Shown: positions 52,701 to 60,994 of the stretch, one piece after another
How the letters are laid out: every line of letters begins with the position of its first letter
Position numbering within the stretch: position 1 is the first letter of the stretch
Made by a program: the position numbers and the translations under genes
The notes under the pieces: model-generated
Told to the model about the DNA's origin: nothing
Databases searched by the model: none
Seen by the model: the letters and a program-made list of their open reading frames with translations, nothing else
IMG/VR virus record: IMGVR_UViG_3300024265_000041
Location: 1-64,000 of that record
Reading direction: 5' to 3' (one strand)
Source: a virus
DNA length: 64,000 nt

Positions 52701-53204
52701 ACCGATAATTGGATCACCTTTCAGATGTACCAAAACATTTTTACTGGAAAGTGCAAGTAGGTCAGCGTCGATTGTTTTTACTTCAATTTCCCCAGGAAGG
52801 CAACCACATAACATAGAAATAACATCATCTGCTTCACAGGCAGGTGCCAATATTTGAGTATACCCTAGCGAAGCTAATAGACCTTTGGCCAGTAGCATTA
52901 ACTTGTCGGTTTCGGCGACTGAGACAAGGTCTCTTTTTTTATCGTCAGCTTTCCTCTTCACTTTGTAAGGCGGGTAAATTGCTTTACGTCTAGTGTTATC
53001 GTCGTCCCAACAAGCTAATGTTGACCTGGGATAGACCTCTGACTCTTCTATTGTGTTCAGGATTATAAACTCAATGAAACGACTTAGGCCAAACCCAGCT
53101 GTATTACAGGCTTTACCGTCGTCCCCCATAATAGAATCTTTGTCATTACCTGAATGATATAGGTTAAGCAGTAACCCTCTTATATCTAAGATAACAGTCT
53201 TCAT
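49701..53204 (-). CDS. DNA polymerase I with 5' nuclease, proofreading and polymerase domains
   Basis: 1167 aa; start at ATG 53204 with AGAGGTG upstream, after a palindrome at 53220-53238. Residues 1-290 are a FEN/PIN 5' nuclease (MKTVILDIRGLLLNLYHS; CEADD; TIDADLLAL; GDRSD). Near 345-500 is a 3'-5' exonuclease (DYES, AHNESFE, YGCDDA). From about 600 onward is the family A polymerase: motif A AIDFSQQELRIMASE, motif B KAKETNFLIGYGGG, motif C VYDEF. All three catalytic sites look intact. Many phages encode only exo-polymerase or a separate nuclease, so the three-domain form, like bacterial Pol I, stands out. Confidence 0.93.
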   Translation of the reverse strand: MKTVILDIRGLLLNLYHSGNDKDSIMGDDGKACNTAGFGLSRFIEFIILNTIEESEVYPRSTLACWDDDNTRRKAIYPPYKVKRKADDKKRDLVSVAETDKLMLLAKGLLASLGYTQILAPACEADDVISMLCGCLPGEIEVKTIDADLLALSSKNVLVHLKGDPIIGEHKGVPLELITLEKSIVGDRSDCYPGIKGMGSAAFTSLLGEFEIEGMLEIQKCVATSDYSLILESLEVEESRNLRKLYDNRHDWEIMFSLASLHPEWVGKPFAKKKGCIKYFKRIPSKDRLREVLEKANCMDYFERLEELCPTSWLIDSETFEEADLKEAVEAFAEGPIVAFDYESFDPVRQESLQIASKNKDFVDVLRQVPVGASFCFGANYESCFYVTTGHKDSNNLPNRVLGQFLAAAEKSGTPLVAHNESFEVELTERECEYSPKKVMDTVIMSAYADENLSAHLKSLSKELLGYKQQTFLETLGDKANMSELTAEECAFPYGCDDAIVTAHLWDLLRLKMMIEGTWDFYVANQPDAERVLIEAKREGTPLDEEELREYVKSSKEGAEEAMGKLLPLLLKNCNTPNPAAVDSFIKVEVKPYLVAKNKDQPEEKKLNLEQINSRVASEKEKLLGSCVFVPPTEEVISSSTKWLPTVKGLEKVCGIVGITPPVSVAVSRLADYIEGVYSSGKISSLAGEFLRVLGPAANQLKGRKGENYETFLEFCADLIDKEAAENGTTKTIKHGTHIEVGSYKKMQAMLYCMMGLPVRRHSKITDFKSFRATHNLKGSPGTDVLAMDTAKAYDMKEGDWRIEALDYLRIIKTDKTYNGLYFKPYPNWVYTSDKMLHPSIKNCGTVTRRPSGGTPNLLQVSGYKDGGRLRSCFPAQRAGWKKRGEEPHVVVAIDFSQQELRIMASECQDETMMGCYIGSERRDIHSQSAVGIISKVNKLHLDYDHYVDYYENPELEHHKLCVFTRKAKAKETNFLIGYGGGALTLSERLIITLEEANLIFDAVMETYPGITPWQRSVAKFAKLHGYTETAFGNRRHIDAKIFSSNKQTVARAERQLINATIQGCAADILVKVLGIVRRIKLMQRTRAKLIAPVYDEFVSRVPVSTVVTYINEMTEIMSLTPPGHAVPMEADVSIGINWGSQVEIGINPTEDSIMETSERVLTEGKD

Positions 53205-53219
53205 TCTGCACCTCTTATA

Positions 53220-53238
53220 TCTCGTACTATGTACGAAA
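53220..53238. promoter_or_regulatory. Operator-like palindrome, site 5
   Basis: TCTCGTACTATGTACGAAA: the arms match the left-block palindromes but the spacer is 3 bp. It lies 15 nt upstream of the polymerase start. Confidence 0.5.
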
Positions 53239-53296
53239 TTAATTATTTTTCTAAATGTACTGAGGGGGAATGAGATCCCCCTCTCTCGGTGGTTTC

Positions 53297-54229
53297 TTAA
53301 TCTTCTAATACGTCTTCTAACAGACCCAAACAACTAAACTTCCAAGGGCACCAAGAGTTCTTTCCTTTAGTAATTTTCTTACCAACGGAGACCATGGTGA
53401 CAACCTTGTCAGGGTTAACCCCATACTTGTGTTGAACCTTTACTACATACCCAGAAAAACGCTTCAGGGAGGAAGGCGGAATGCTTAGTAAAACAAACTC
53501 CCCATCAAATTGTCCATCCTTGATTTCAGCTACAGCTTCTAGGTAAGTTTTAGTTTCTACCTCTAGCCCCTGACCAGCTAGCCTACTTCGGAAGCTTTCC
53601 ACCGGGACTCCGGAGGTGTCAGTCACATTGTCATAGCTATAAATAAACTCGTCTGTATCCCCGTCGCATAGCTCTTTAATGATGAACTTTTCTCGTGTCT
53701 GAGTGACGATCATTGGGACTTCTTTTTCGTCTAATGTTTCCCCATCAATCATGAAGCTCTCTCCGTCAAGTTTCATAATATCGAAAGACCCAAACCCTAT
53801 CTCTAACCCACTGAACCCTGCCTGAGCAGCAACAGCCAATGCTCCTCCCTGAACCTGATCTGGGTTATAAGAAGCTATTTGAGTGTGGGCAGAAGGCTGT
53901 GCCATAGAGGTTCCTGTGTGGACTTCTGTTTCGTCGTCAGGGTCAGACTGATCTACATTGGAAATAAGATTATCTTCTTTATCGGAGGGACCAGAGTTTT
54001 CCTCTATTTCCCTCTGGTTAGCCGGAGGGGTTGGAGGTTTCTTTCTTGAGGTGGTACGTGAAGGCGGTTTACTTGCCGCCTTCTTTTTAACTGCAGATTT
54101 TTTGGCGGCTTCAGCTTTTTTGTCAGATGCAGATTTTTTGGCGGCTTCAGCTTTTTTGGCATCTTCAATTTTTTTAGATTCGGCCTTTTCATCGGCTACG
54201 GTGTTAACAGTGGATTTTTTTCTAAGCAT
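53297..54229 (-). CDS. Hypothetical protein with Lys/Ala-rich N-terminus, 310 aa
   Basis: ATG 54229 with CTGGAG upstream, behind its own promoter (54310-54339). Residues 1-60 are Lys/Ala-rich low complexity, residues 60-110 acidic and Ser-rich. The C-terminal 200 residues are folded with beta strands (EVPMIVTQTREKFIIKELCD; KRFSGYVVKVQHKYGVNPDK) and end in NSWCPWKFSCLGLLEDVLED. It sits between the SNF2-type helicase and the polymerase. A single-stranded DNA-binding or clamp-like role is conceivable from position, but no OB-fold evidence is clear. Confidence 0.75.
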   Translation of the reverse strand: MLRKKSTVNTVADEKAESKKIEDAKKAEAAKKSASDKKAEAAKKSAVKKKAASKPPSRTTSRKKPPTPPANQREIEENSGPSDKEDNLISNVDQSDPDDETEVHTGTSMAQPSAHTQIASYNPDQVQGGALAVAAQAGFSGLEIGFGSFDIMKLDGESFMIDGETLDEKEVPMIVTQTREKFIIKELCDGDTDEFIYSYDNVTDTSGVPVESFRSRLAGQGLEVETKTYLEAVAEIKDGQFDGEFVLLSIPPSSLKRFSGYVVKVQHKYGVNPDKVVTMVSVGKKITKGKNSWCPWKFSCLGLLEDVLED

Positions 54230-54309
54230 GGTAATCTCCAGTTATATTAAAGTTTAAATTTACATTTACATTTACATTAGAATGACTAGATATTTCTACC
54301 TAGCAAAAT

Positions 54310-54339
54310 AATATTCCCATAGTGTATTGTCTATGTCAA
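54310..54339 (-). promoter_or_regulatory. Leftward promoter ahead of the 310-aa gene and polymerase
   Basis: TTGACA (54334-54339) on the minus strand with AATATT (54310-54315) after 18 bp. The -35 lies in the fourth copy of the 13-bp element. The three TTTACA units near 54260-54280 form a small repeat in the leader. Confidence 0.65.
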
Positions 54340-54345
54340 GTGTAT

Positions 54346-55941
54346 CTAAAACATGTTACCCCATTCAGGTATCTCTGCTGTTACCCCCTTTTCGTCGAAA
54401 AGTTGTTCATCCTTGAATCCCTTTATGCTGCCTACAGGGTCTACTCCTTCTACCTCAATTTTAAACAGAGTTGTGGTATCGAAAGTAACCTGCCTGTTCT
54501 GGTCGTGTTTTGACAACATTTGATTTCTGGTTTCCACTGAGCATGTCTTCAGAGGGGTAATTAAATAAAAATTTGTAGAGAACGTCTGCCCAATACGGTG
54601 TATCCGGTCACAGGCCTGAGCGAACCTCCCTGGGACCCCTACAGGCTCTGCGAAAATCATGTGGGAGCATTCCTTTTGAAGATTCAACCCAACACCCCCA
54701 CTTAGGTAATTTGATATCAATATCCTGTAATTTGGGTCAGTCTGAAACTTTTTAATCACCTCTGGCTTACTCCCCTTAGTCCCCCCATAAAGGGTTAGAG
54801 GGTTAAAGTGAGAGAATGTCTTCTCCAGGTTCTCAACAGTCATTCTGAAATGACAAAAAATTACTACCTTATGTTTCTCCATGCCAATGTTATTTAACAA
54901 CTCTGCTATAGCCTCAACTGGGGTATTCTTAATTTTATTGTCTGAAAAATTATGCGGGTTCATTACTATCTGCATAAGCTTCTGACGCAGTGAGACTTCC
55001 ATCTCAGCATCAATCATCCTATCCTCAAGTTCTAACAGTCGTTCTTTGGCTAATTTTCGGTAAAGTCTTAAGTGTTCAGTAGATAGATCAATCTGTACTT
55101 CTGAATACAGTTTAGGGGGGAGATCTAGAACATCTGTTTTCTCCACTCTACGAGCCTGGGAATAAAATGTTTGTGAAAGGTAGTCTAAATTTTTGTACCC
55201 TTCTATTTCCTCAAAATCAGAATGAGGATTATAAACAACGTGCATGGCTTCAAAATTCCTCATTGATCCATAGGTTCTTGGGGTTATTAAGGCTATGTAA
55301 CCATATAAATCAATTAACGTATTCTCTGCCGGGGTGCCAGTCATTAACAGTAACGCTGACTCCCCCTCAGGTCCTAAGAATCTTGACACACACTTACTAA
55401 TATTACTCGTCGGGGTTTTCAGTGCCGTTGCCTCGTCAGCTACTAAAACATTAAATCCGTTGTTTTTTAAAAACAAGCACTCCAACAGAGGAATAGACCC
55501 GTTTGCTCTTTGCTTTCTGGTGTAGACCTGATCACGGAATCTGTTATATGACATTAGCAAAACATCTGGAGTACCATCCTCTAACCAACGGTCTCTTTGC
55601 TTCTGTCTCTGCTCAGGGTTACCGTTATATAGTTCAATTTTTAAATAATCATCTATACCAATGAGTACGTCAGAGAATTCATTTCTAAATTGGTGAAGAA
55701 GAGTTGGTGGCATAATACAAACTGCTCTGTTCCCCTCTCCGCAAAAGAAGGATATAAACGCCTGAGCGATTAAAGTTTTACCAGTTCCTTGATCGTCATA
55801 CAGACCGAACCTATCATAACTACAAGCTTGAGATAGTCCTGAAACTTGGTGGTGCTTTGAGTCAAACAAAAGTTCAACCTTCTTTGCCCACGGTGCAGGG
55901 GTTTTTATCCCTGCAGCTTTCATATACTCATCTAAGGTCAT
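54346..55941 (-). CDS. SNF2-type DNA helicase/translocase
   Basis: 531 aa; ATG 55941 overlaps the primase stop (ATGA). Walker A is QGTGKT (51-56), motif II D169-E-A-T, motif III GTPAEN, motif V/VI region SGGVGLNLQKECSHMIFAEP ... QACDRIHRIGQ. This is the SF2/SNF2 core without obvious extra domains. It should move along double-stranded DNA or remodel the replication complex. It is a common component of phage replication modules next to AEP-type primases. Confidence 0.92.
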   Translation of the reverse strand: MTLDEYMKAAGIKTPAPWAKKVELLFDSKHHQVSGLSQACSYDRFGLYDDQGTGKTLIAQAFISFFCGEGNRAVCIMPPTLLHQFRNEFSDVLIGIDDYLKIELYNGNPEQRQKQRDRWLEDGTPDVLLMSYNRFRDQVYTRKQRANGSIPLLECLFLKNNGFNVLVADEATALKTPTSNISKCVSRFLGPEGESALLLMTGTPAENTLIDLYGYIALITPRTYGSMRNFEAMHVVYNPHSDFEEIEGYKNLDYLSQTFYSQARRVEKTDVLDLPPKLYSEVQIDLSTEHLRLYRKLAKERLLELEDRMIDAEMEVSLRQKLMQIVMNPHNFSDNKIKNTPVEAIAELLNNIGMEKHKVVIFCHFRMTVENLEKTFSHFNPLTLYGGTKGSKPEVIKKFQTDPNYRILISNYLSGGVGLNLQKECSHMIFAEPVGVPGRFAQACDRIHRIGQTFSTNFYLITPLKTCSVETRNQMLSKHDQNRQVTFDTTTLFKIEVEGVDPVGSIKGFKDEQLFDEKGVTAEIPEWGNMF

Positions 55942-58799
55942 ACAACTATCTCTGACTCAATAAAGGTTTCTGTCTCAATACCTTTCAATTTAAGTTTAGA
56001 TAGTTCAATAACTACGCATGGCCTTTTATTAGCAAAATCTGGAGATTCAATGCACGTTTGGTTTGTGCTTAAACAGTAGTTTTCTTGATCCACCAGTTTA
56101 ATAAATTGAGATCTGTATTCTATTACTGTCTTGTTCCCCTGAAGTCTGACATACCTAACGTATAACGAATGACAAACTATCATATCTAAATAAAGTTTAT
56201 TCCCTATTCTCAAGTAATGTTCGTCTGGCACTAACCATGTGCCAGCCCCTGACTCCTGGAGAGCCGCCATTTCTGATAAATTATCCATGACTAAATCAAT
56301 TTCAGTTCTAGATTTCTCCATACTTAATTCTTTTGCAATGTGGTCAAGATGACTTATGAACTCATTTCTCAATTTATGGATCTCTTCTGAGATATCTATA
56401 CCAAATTCAGTCAGTGCTTCGTTAAGCAAATCCAGTCCAGAAATGGTTAATTGCAAAGCTATTTTTGGTCTGGTGTCTAACTCTTCAGGCATCACTGACT
56501 CGTAACTGTCAACTAAATGTCTAACGTGGGGACGGGGAGTTTTTAAAGCGTATAACATCATTATTTTTCCCAGCATGACTAGCGAGGGATGATTTCTAGA
56601 AAGGAATTTAAACGTATTCTCCCTGCCCTGCTGCCCCTCTAACTTCATATGAACCATTACCGAACGCTGCTGGAGCGCCGGAGCCATAGGCTGCTGCTCT
56701 GAACACACACACAATGGAGAAGTTATTGGGTAGGCCACCGTTGAAGCTCCAGTTCTCCCTCGTTGTACTGAGGGTCCTTTTTTATTGACCGTCCCCTTAC
56801 GAACAACCTGAGACCCCCAGGCCATTTTCAATATTTCCCCTGCTTTTTCATAAGAAAAAGTAGTTGACATTTTCGACTTGTTGTACTCATCTAAAACGCG
56901 TGGGGTGGTCGTTGTCGAAGATACCAAGTCTAATAAAGCGTAAGGGGTTATGGCTGACAGAGCTGCGGGGCTGTCCCCATTAACATGGTCTACTCCGTGT
57001 AGGAAACTGAATAGTATAGCTGTTTCTGTTTTACCAGACCCAGCGTTACCGTATAACGAGAGTAAAGGAAATTGTTTTCTGCCTTCTGCTCCGGTAATTA
57101 CATGAGTTTTAAAATGGCTAATCATAAACCAACCAAGGATAGCGCCTACAGCATTCATCTCGTTGACATCTAACAAGGACAAGGCTACTTTCTTCAGGTG
57201 GTTCATTTGGTCTAAGTCTGATAGGTTAGGTAATCTTGTTTTTGAAAGTATAGGAGGACACGGGATTGCTCCAACAACGTCGTGGGTACCAGAGACCATG
57301 TACTGATCTAAACTAAACCCAGGCTCTGTGTAAACTAATCTATCTGACCCTGGTGAAGACGGTGTAATACCGCATGTAAAAACTTCCATAATTTCACCAA
57401 CCCCCTCGTCTACGTCGTTGAATAATTTGTGTTTAATTTTTTGAACATCAGCATCAGACCCATAAAAAACTGGAGTTCCCAACCCAGCTATACTTTGGAT
57501 TAATGAGCTTTTACTATTAAATGAATCTTCTGCAACCCTAATGACCTTATTTACCGATCCGTTTTCTATAACTTCAACCTCTACTGCAGTTATTAACGAC
57601 CCATGCTTATCGTCTGTGGACCCCATTTCTATAAATGCTGACCCAGATAGTTTATACAAATTACAAGGTCGAAATACAAAGGTTGAGACTCTTTGAGGTC
57701 CTCTGTAGTACCCATCACTCTCCTCAGAAATCCCTAACTCCCCCTCTCCATCTGCAATTTGACATATCCCTTCAATAGGGCAACCTACACATGGACTCTC
57801 TTCAAAAACAGACTCCATAATTCCACAATTAAATTTGTACCTATCAGCATGACTTATCCCATAACTGACTAAACTTTTTATTTCTTTCCGCCTTTTTGAA
57901 GGGGAGTTGTGTCTGCTGCTTTTGCTGTTATTTGAGAACTCATCTATTACTGAGGATAGATCATTAATTGACTTACCTGAAGCGGAGCAATAAGTCATGA
58001 ACTGCATAATGTAATCATTAAAATGTTTGTCTGGGTTCATCCCAGAGAATGCCGCCATTTGTTTAATACAGTTCGGGTCTTCCCCATTAAGAGATTTAAG
58101 ATCCTCATCTGTAACTCCTATTGCGTTTGCTATTTTCTTATCTTCTTGTACCACCATCCTCCTAGAAGTTTTATACAACCCAGACAACGCATCTGATCTT
58201 AACCCTTTTTCAAATTTAGGAAACTCAGGATTAGGCTTAGGGTTTTTTGAGTAAGTTACATAAGTGTCTGGGGTTAAATCTTTCAAGTCTCCAAGGGATA
58301 CTCTAGTTTTTCTCTTGCCATTGTCTCGAAGTACATTGGCGACCCTCCACATCCTTCCCTTACCTTGACTATACACATTATAATCTAATCCCTCTTCATG
58401 AAAGTGACGAGCTATGCGTTTGTAAATCCTGGGAAGGCTGTCCTTAAACCTGAAGTCTATGAAGAATTCCTGTGGCACTAGGATATGGAACCCCTTCCCT
58501 CCAGAGCAGTAAATTTTTATATACCTTTCTGGAACCCCATAATTTATCAATTTATTAACTATTTTAATGGCAGAGTCTATTGATATTTCCAAATGACCCT
58601 GACAGTCAATATCAAAATACATTGGCCCTTTATATTTCAATGTTGACTGGTCTGTCTCGTCGCTGACTGGCATGTTCAATTCTAAAACTGAAACGAACAT
58701 TATGTTTTCTTCAGATAATTCCTCTTCGGTCGCGTTGTCTGTCCTTAAAATCCATTTCTCCTGGATATGACCCTCCCCTGCTTTAGTATATCTAATCAT
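55938..58799 (-). CDS. Primase-helicase fusion (archaeo-eukaryotic primase type)
   Basis: 953 aa; ATG 58799 with GGGAGG upstream. Primase motifs are YFD63-I-D65-C, S99-GGKGFH105 and DYNVYSQGKGRMWRV near 138, the AEP signature. A CGIM...SPCVGCPIEGIC cluster near 320-345 is a probable zinc knot. The C-terminal half has a Walker A NAGSGKTETA near 590 and VLDEYN near 645, a helicase ATPase related to the P-loop of DUF927-type proteins. The protein would both prime and unwind at the phage fork. No separate replicative helicase was found in this window. Confidence 0.88.
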   Translation of the reverse strand: MIRYTKAGEGHIQEKWILRTDNATEEELSEENIMFVSVLELNMPVSDETDQSTLKYKGPMYFDIDCQGHLEISIDSAIKIVNKLINYGVPERYIKIYCSGGKGFHILVPQEFFIDFRFKDSLPRIYKRIARHFHEEGLDYNVYSQGKGRMWRVANVLRDNGKRKTRVSLGDLKDLTPDTYVTYSKNPKPNPEFPKFEKGLRSDALSGLYKTSRRMVVQEDKKIANAIGVTDEDLKSLNGEDPNCIKQMAAFSGMNPDKHFNDYIMQFMTYCSASGKSINDLSSVIDEFSNNSKSSRHNSPSKRRKEIKSLVSYGISHADRYKFNCGIMESVFEESPCVGCPIEGICQIADGEGELGISEESDGYYRGPQRVSTFVFRPCNLYKLSGSAFIEMGSTDDKHGSLITAVEVEVIENGSVNKVIRVAEDSFNSKSSLIQSIAGLGTPVFYGSDADVQKIKHKLFNDVDEGVGEIMEVFTCGITPSSPGSDRLVYTEPGFSLDQYMVSGTHDVVGAIPCPPILSKTRLPNLSDLDQMNHLKKVALSLLDVNEMNAVGAILGWFMISHFKTHVITGAEGRKQFPLLSLYGNAGSGKTETAILFSFLHGVDHVNGDSPAALSAITPYALLDLVSSTTTTPRVLDEYNKSKMSTTFSYEKAGEILKMAWGSQVVRKGTVNKKGPSVQRGRTGASTVAYPITSPLCVCSEQQPMAPALQQRSVMVHMKLEGQQGRENTFKFLSRNHPSLVMLGKIMMLYALKTPRPHVRHLVDSYESVMPEELDTRPKIALQLTISGLDLLNEALTEFGIDISEEIHKLRNEFISHLDHIAKELSMEKSRTEIDLVMDNLSEMAALQESGAGTWLVPDEHYLRIGNKLYLDMIVCHSLYVRYVRLQGNKTVIEYRSQFIKLVDQENYCLSTNQTCIESPDFANKRPCVVIELSKLKLKGIETETFIESEIVV

Positions 58800-59188
58800 G
58801 GACGGCCTCCCTTTTTTATGGACTGAAATAAATTCTTATCTTTAACCAGATACTTTTTCTTAATAGAAGAGAGGGTAGCAACTACAAAATCTTTTTCCAC
58901 TTTAAAAACAAACTCTGGAGACAGACCATTCCATCTTTTATTAAGAACTACTGGGATGGATGGGGTAAGTGTTACCCCACATGAGAGCGACACCATACGT
59001 AAACCACCCTGGTAAATACTCCCCTTGCTATCTATCACTGTCCAATGAACTGATCCGTTAGAGATCGTAAAATGGTCTAAAGTTACTAGGTCTATAAGTG
59101 TAGGATCTTTACTGGTAGAATTAGGCTCTCTCCCAATAAATATGGGGGACCCAACCTCAAGTACTATCCTGATGGTTTTTTTATTCAT
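58796..59188 (-). CDS. Hypothetical protein, 130 aa
   Basis: ATG 59188; poor ribosome site. Overlaps the primase start by 4 nt. A beta-rich sequence (MNKKTIRIVLEVGSPIFIGR), with LDHFTISNGSVHWTVIDSKG and a basic C-terminus. No family was recognised. Tight coupling to the primase gene suggests a helper in replication. Confidence 0.75.
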   Translation of the reverse strand: MNKKTIRIVLEVGSPIFIGREPNSTSKDPTLIDLVTLDHFTISNGSVHWTVIDSKGSIYQGGLRMVSLSCGVTLTPSIPVVLNKRWNGLSPEFVFKVEKDFVVATLSSIKKKYLVKDKNLFQSIKKGGRP

Positions 59189-59205
59189 TAAATAATTCTG
59201 ACTAT

Positions 59206-59448
59206 TTACATCGTTATTTCTTTATCGCTAAGTTTTTTAAGAATAATACCCCCTATGGAACTTCTTTTCATATACTTAACAATGAATACTATGTCTTCAT
59301 TTTCTTCCAGCCCCTTCAACATAGTCTTAGTTGCCTGAACGTTAATTTCATCCAAAACTAACAGCCCACCTACCGCCATTTGGTTGTATTGCAGTGGGAG
59401 TTTTGAAAGATCTGTACAAAACTTTGTTTCTTTATGTTTTCTTGGCAT
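59206..59448 (-). CDS. Hypothetical protein, 80 aa
   Basis: ATG 59448 with CAGGAG upstream. A small protein, basic at the N-terminus, with LLVLDEINVQATKTMLKGLE and a Gly/Ile-rich middle. No motif was recognised. Confidence 0.75.
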   Translation of the reverse strand: MPRKHKETKFCTDLSKLPLQYNQMAVGGLLVLDEINVQATKTMLKGLEENEDIVFIVKYMKRSSIGGIILKKLSDKEITM

Positions 59449-59467
59449 TTCTTACTCCTGGTAATAA

Positions 59468-59920
59468 CTACAAACTAGCCACCCCTGCCTTATTTAATAA
59501 GTAGGAGAGTACATGTAAGTCGCTCTTTAAACTTTGAACTTTCTTTAGAATTAAATTATGATTGACATTAAAAATATCCGAAACTTCCTTAGTAGTAAAC
59601 AGGACATCCTTAAACCTCATTATTATCAACCCTTTTGGTATAATGCAATTGCTATTGTAAGACCCTACGAAGTCTATGTTGTGAGTTGAGATAGGGAATT
59701 TCCTAGTTTTTCTAGTAATAAAAACATTACCTGTCCTAGAATATAAAAACTTATTACAGTCTATAAGCCTCTCTAACCCTTCGCTCAACCCTACTACTTC
59801 TGATCCTCCAGCATACCCCCCTAAGTTTGGTTGCAGGTCATAAAAGTACATAGCTACCATACTTCTAAATTGCATTTCTAAAATGCTACAATCTACCAGG
59901 GTATCTGAGGGAGATTTCAT
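59468..59920 (-). CDS. Hypothetical protein with helix-turn-helix-like C-terminus, 150 aa
   Basis: ATG 59920 with AAAGGT upstream is preferred over GTG 59929, which lies too near the site. The C-terminus LFTTKEVSDIFNVNHNLILK resembles a helix-turn-helix of the kind in phage regulators. It could bind DNA and influence early transcription or origin use. It is one candidate among several for the unknown palindrome-binding factor. No family was identified. Confidence 0.7.
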   Translation of the reverse strand: MKSPSDTLVDCSILEMQFRSMVAMYFYDLQPNLGGYAGGSEVVGLSEGLERLIDCNKFLYSRTGNVFITRKTRKFPISTHNIDFVGSYNSNCIIPKGLIIMRFKDVLFTTKEVSDIFNVNHNLILKKVQSLKSDLHVLSYLLNKAGVASL

Positions 59921-60170
59921 CTGAAACACCTTTACTTAAAGTTATTAAATCTGCTGGGTCTAGAGTTTTAGAAAATTCCTTACCGGCCTCTTTAAGAAGA
60001 TCTGCAGCTAGCTTAACATTAGGAGGTATCCCTCCCGGAGTACCGTATATTGCATGACTTATCATTATCACAATATCAGACAGGGGGCACTTGATGCCTT
60101 TGCTTTCTGGCTTGATCATCCTCATCTTTTTTAATCTTGCATACGACTTAAACTGAATCAACTCACCCAC
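59886..60170 (-). CDS. Hypothetical protein, 94 aa
   Basis: Start GTG 60170 with a poor ribosome site, overlapping the previous stop. A helical protein with SKGIKCPLSDIVIMISHAIY and a Gly/Pro segment (YGTPGGIPPN). It overlaps the following start by 35 nt. No domain was recognised. Confidence 0.65.
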   Translation of the reverse strand: MGELIQFKSYARLKKMRMIKPESKGIKCPLSDIVIMISHAIYGTPGGIPPNVKLAADLLKEAGKEFSKTLDPADLITLSKGVSDEISLRYPGRL

Positions 60171-60465
60171 GCTTAACCCCCCATATATTTTTAAGGATTT
60201 CTACGTCCTTTTCCATTTGCTTGCACAGTTCATCATCTCCAGCATCGATAAATATAGTTTTCAATTGTTGTCCTGAGTACTCAGGTTTAACGTTGTCCCC
60301 ATATAGGAAAAAGCAGGTTCTTGAAAACACTAGAGGAGGTAAAAACGGCCCAGCAAGTTTAAGTGAATAGTGGTTAATTAGTGATCTTTTCAGGGTAGAC
60401 AAACGACTATTTGCCCCTTTAAGATCTGGTTTATCTAACCTCAGAGTGAGAGTTATTTTTTTCAT
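60163..60465 (-). CDS. Hypothetical protein, 100 aa
   Basis: ATG 60465 overlaps the HNH gene stop (ATGA). The protein is basic at first (MKKITLTLRLDKPDLKGANS), with an acidic helical end (DDELCKQMEKDVEILKNIWG). No known motif. Possibly an accessory to the nearby nuclease. Confidence 0.75.
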   Translation of the reverse strand: MKKITLTLRLDKPDLKGANSRLSTLKRSLINHYSLKLAGPFLPPLVFSRTCFFLYGDNVKPEYSGQQLKTIFIDAGDDELCKQMEKDVEILKNIWGVKRG

Positions 60466-60986
60466 TCCCTAAGTCTCAGCCATTCTCTTCTGTGACTGTA
60501 AATGGTGTCTATTTTCACACCAAACTTATCAGCAATATCACCTTTATTCTGTAAGTCGTACTCCCCTGAGTCAAGCATGTGGTAGAGTTCTTCAACTTTA
60601 TCTTTAGTCATAATGACTTTACCGTGATTGTCCCCTCTACATGCAGTTAGCTCTTTATACTTCTGAATAGTTACCCACTTTTGATGCCCTGGTCTAACAC
60701 ACCTACTATTACCACAGGTTGGCACCAGAATATGGGACATCGGTTTCGCTACGAAATGGTTAGGCAACCTTGGGGCTCTTGCTTCTAGGTCATCCATATA
60801 TTGATAAACTAAATAGTTAGCAGAAAATTCTTCCTTCATGAATTTTGCTCTGTTAGATATCCTGTTACGCCAGTATTTTGGTTGCTCCCAAATCCAATGC
60901 GCTACTAACCCCTCGCCCATGGTTATCTTGCCCTTTAAGTAGAATTCTAATCTCTTAAGGAATTTAGTTTCTATCAAGTTTTTCAT
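60462..60986 (-). CDS. HNH endonuclease-like protein with C-terminal HTH
   Basis: 174 aa; ATG 60986 with GAGG upstream. The HNH-like core is H85 followed by C91-GNSRC96-VRPGH101, the compact form seen in phage HNH proteins. The C-terminal part NKGDIADKFGVKIDTIYSHR is a helix-turn-helix. It could be a homing endonuclease or a host-DNA nicking enzyme. Its spacing next to replication genes fits either. It is not inserted into another gene. Confidence 0.75.
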   Translation of the reverse strand: MKNLIETKFLKRLEFYLKGKITMGEGLVAHWIWEQPKYWRNRISNRAKFMKEEFSANYLVYQYMDDLEARAPRLPNHFVAKPMSHILVPTCGNSRCVRPGHQKWVTIQKYKELTACRGDNHGKVIMTKDKVEELYHMLDSGEYDLQNKGDIADKFGVKIDTIYSHRREWLRLRE

Positions 60987-60994
60987 TTACGCCT

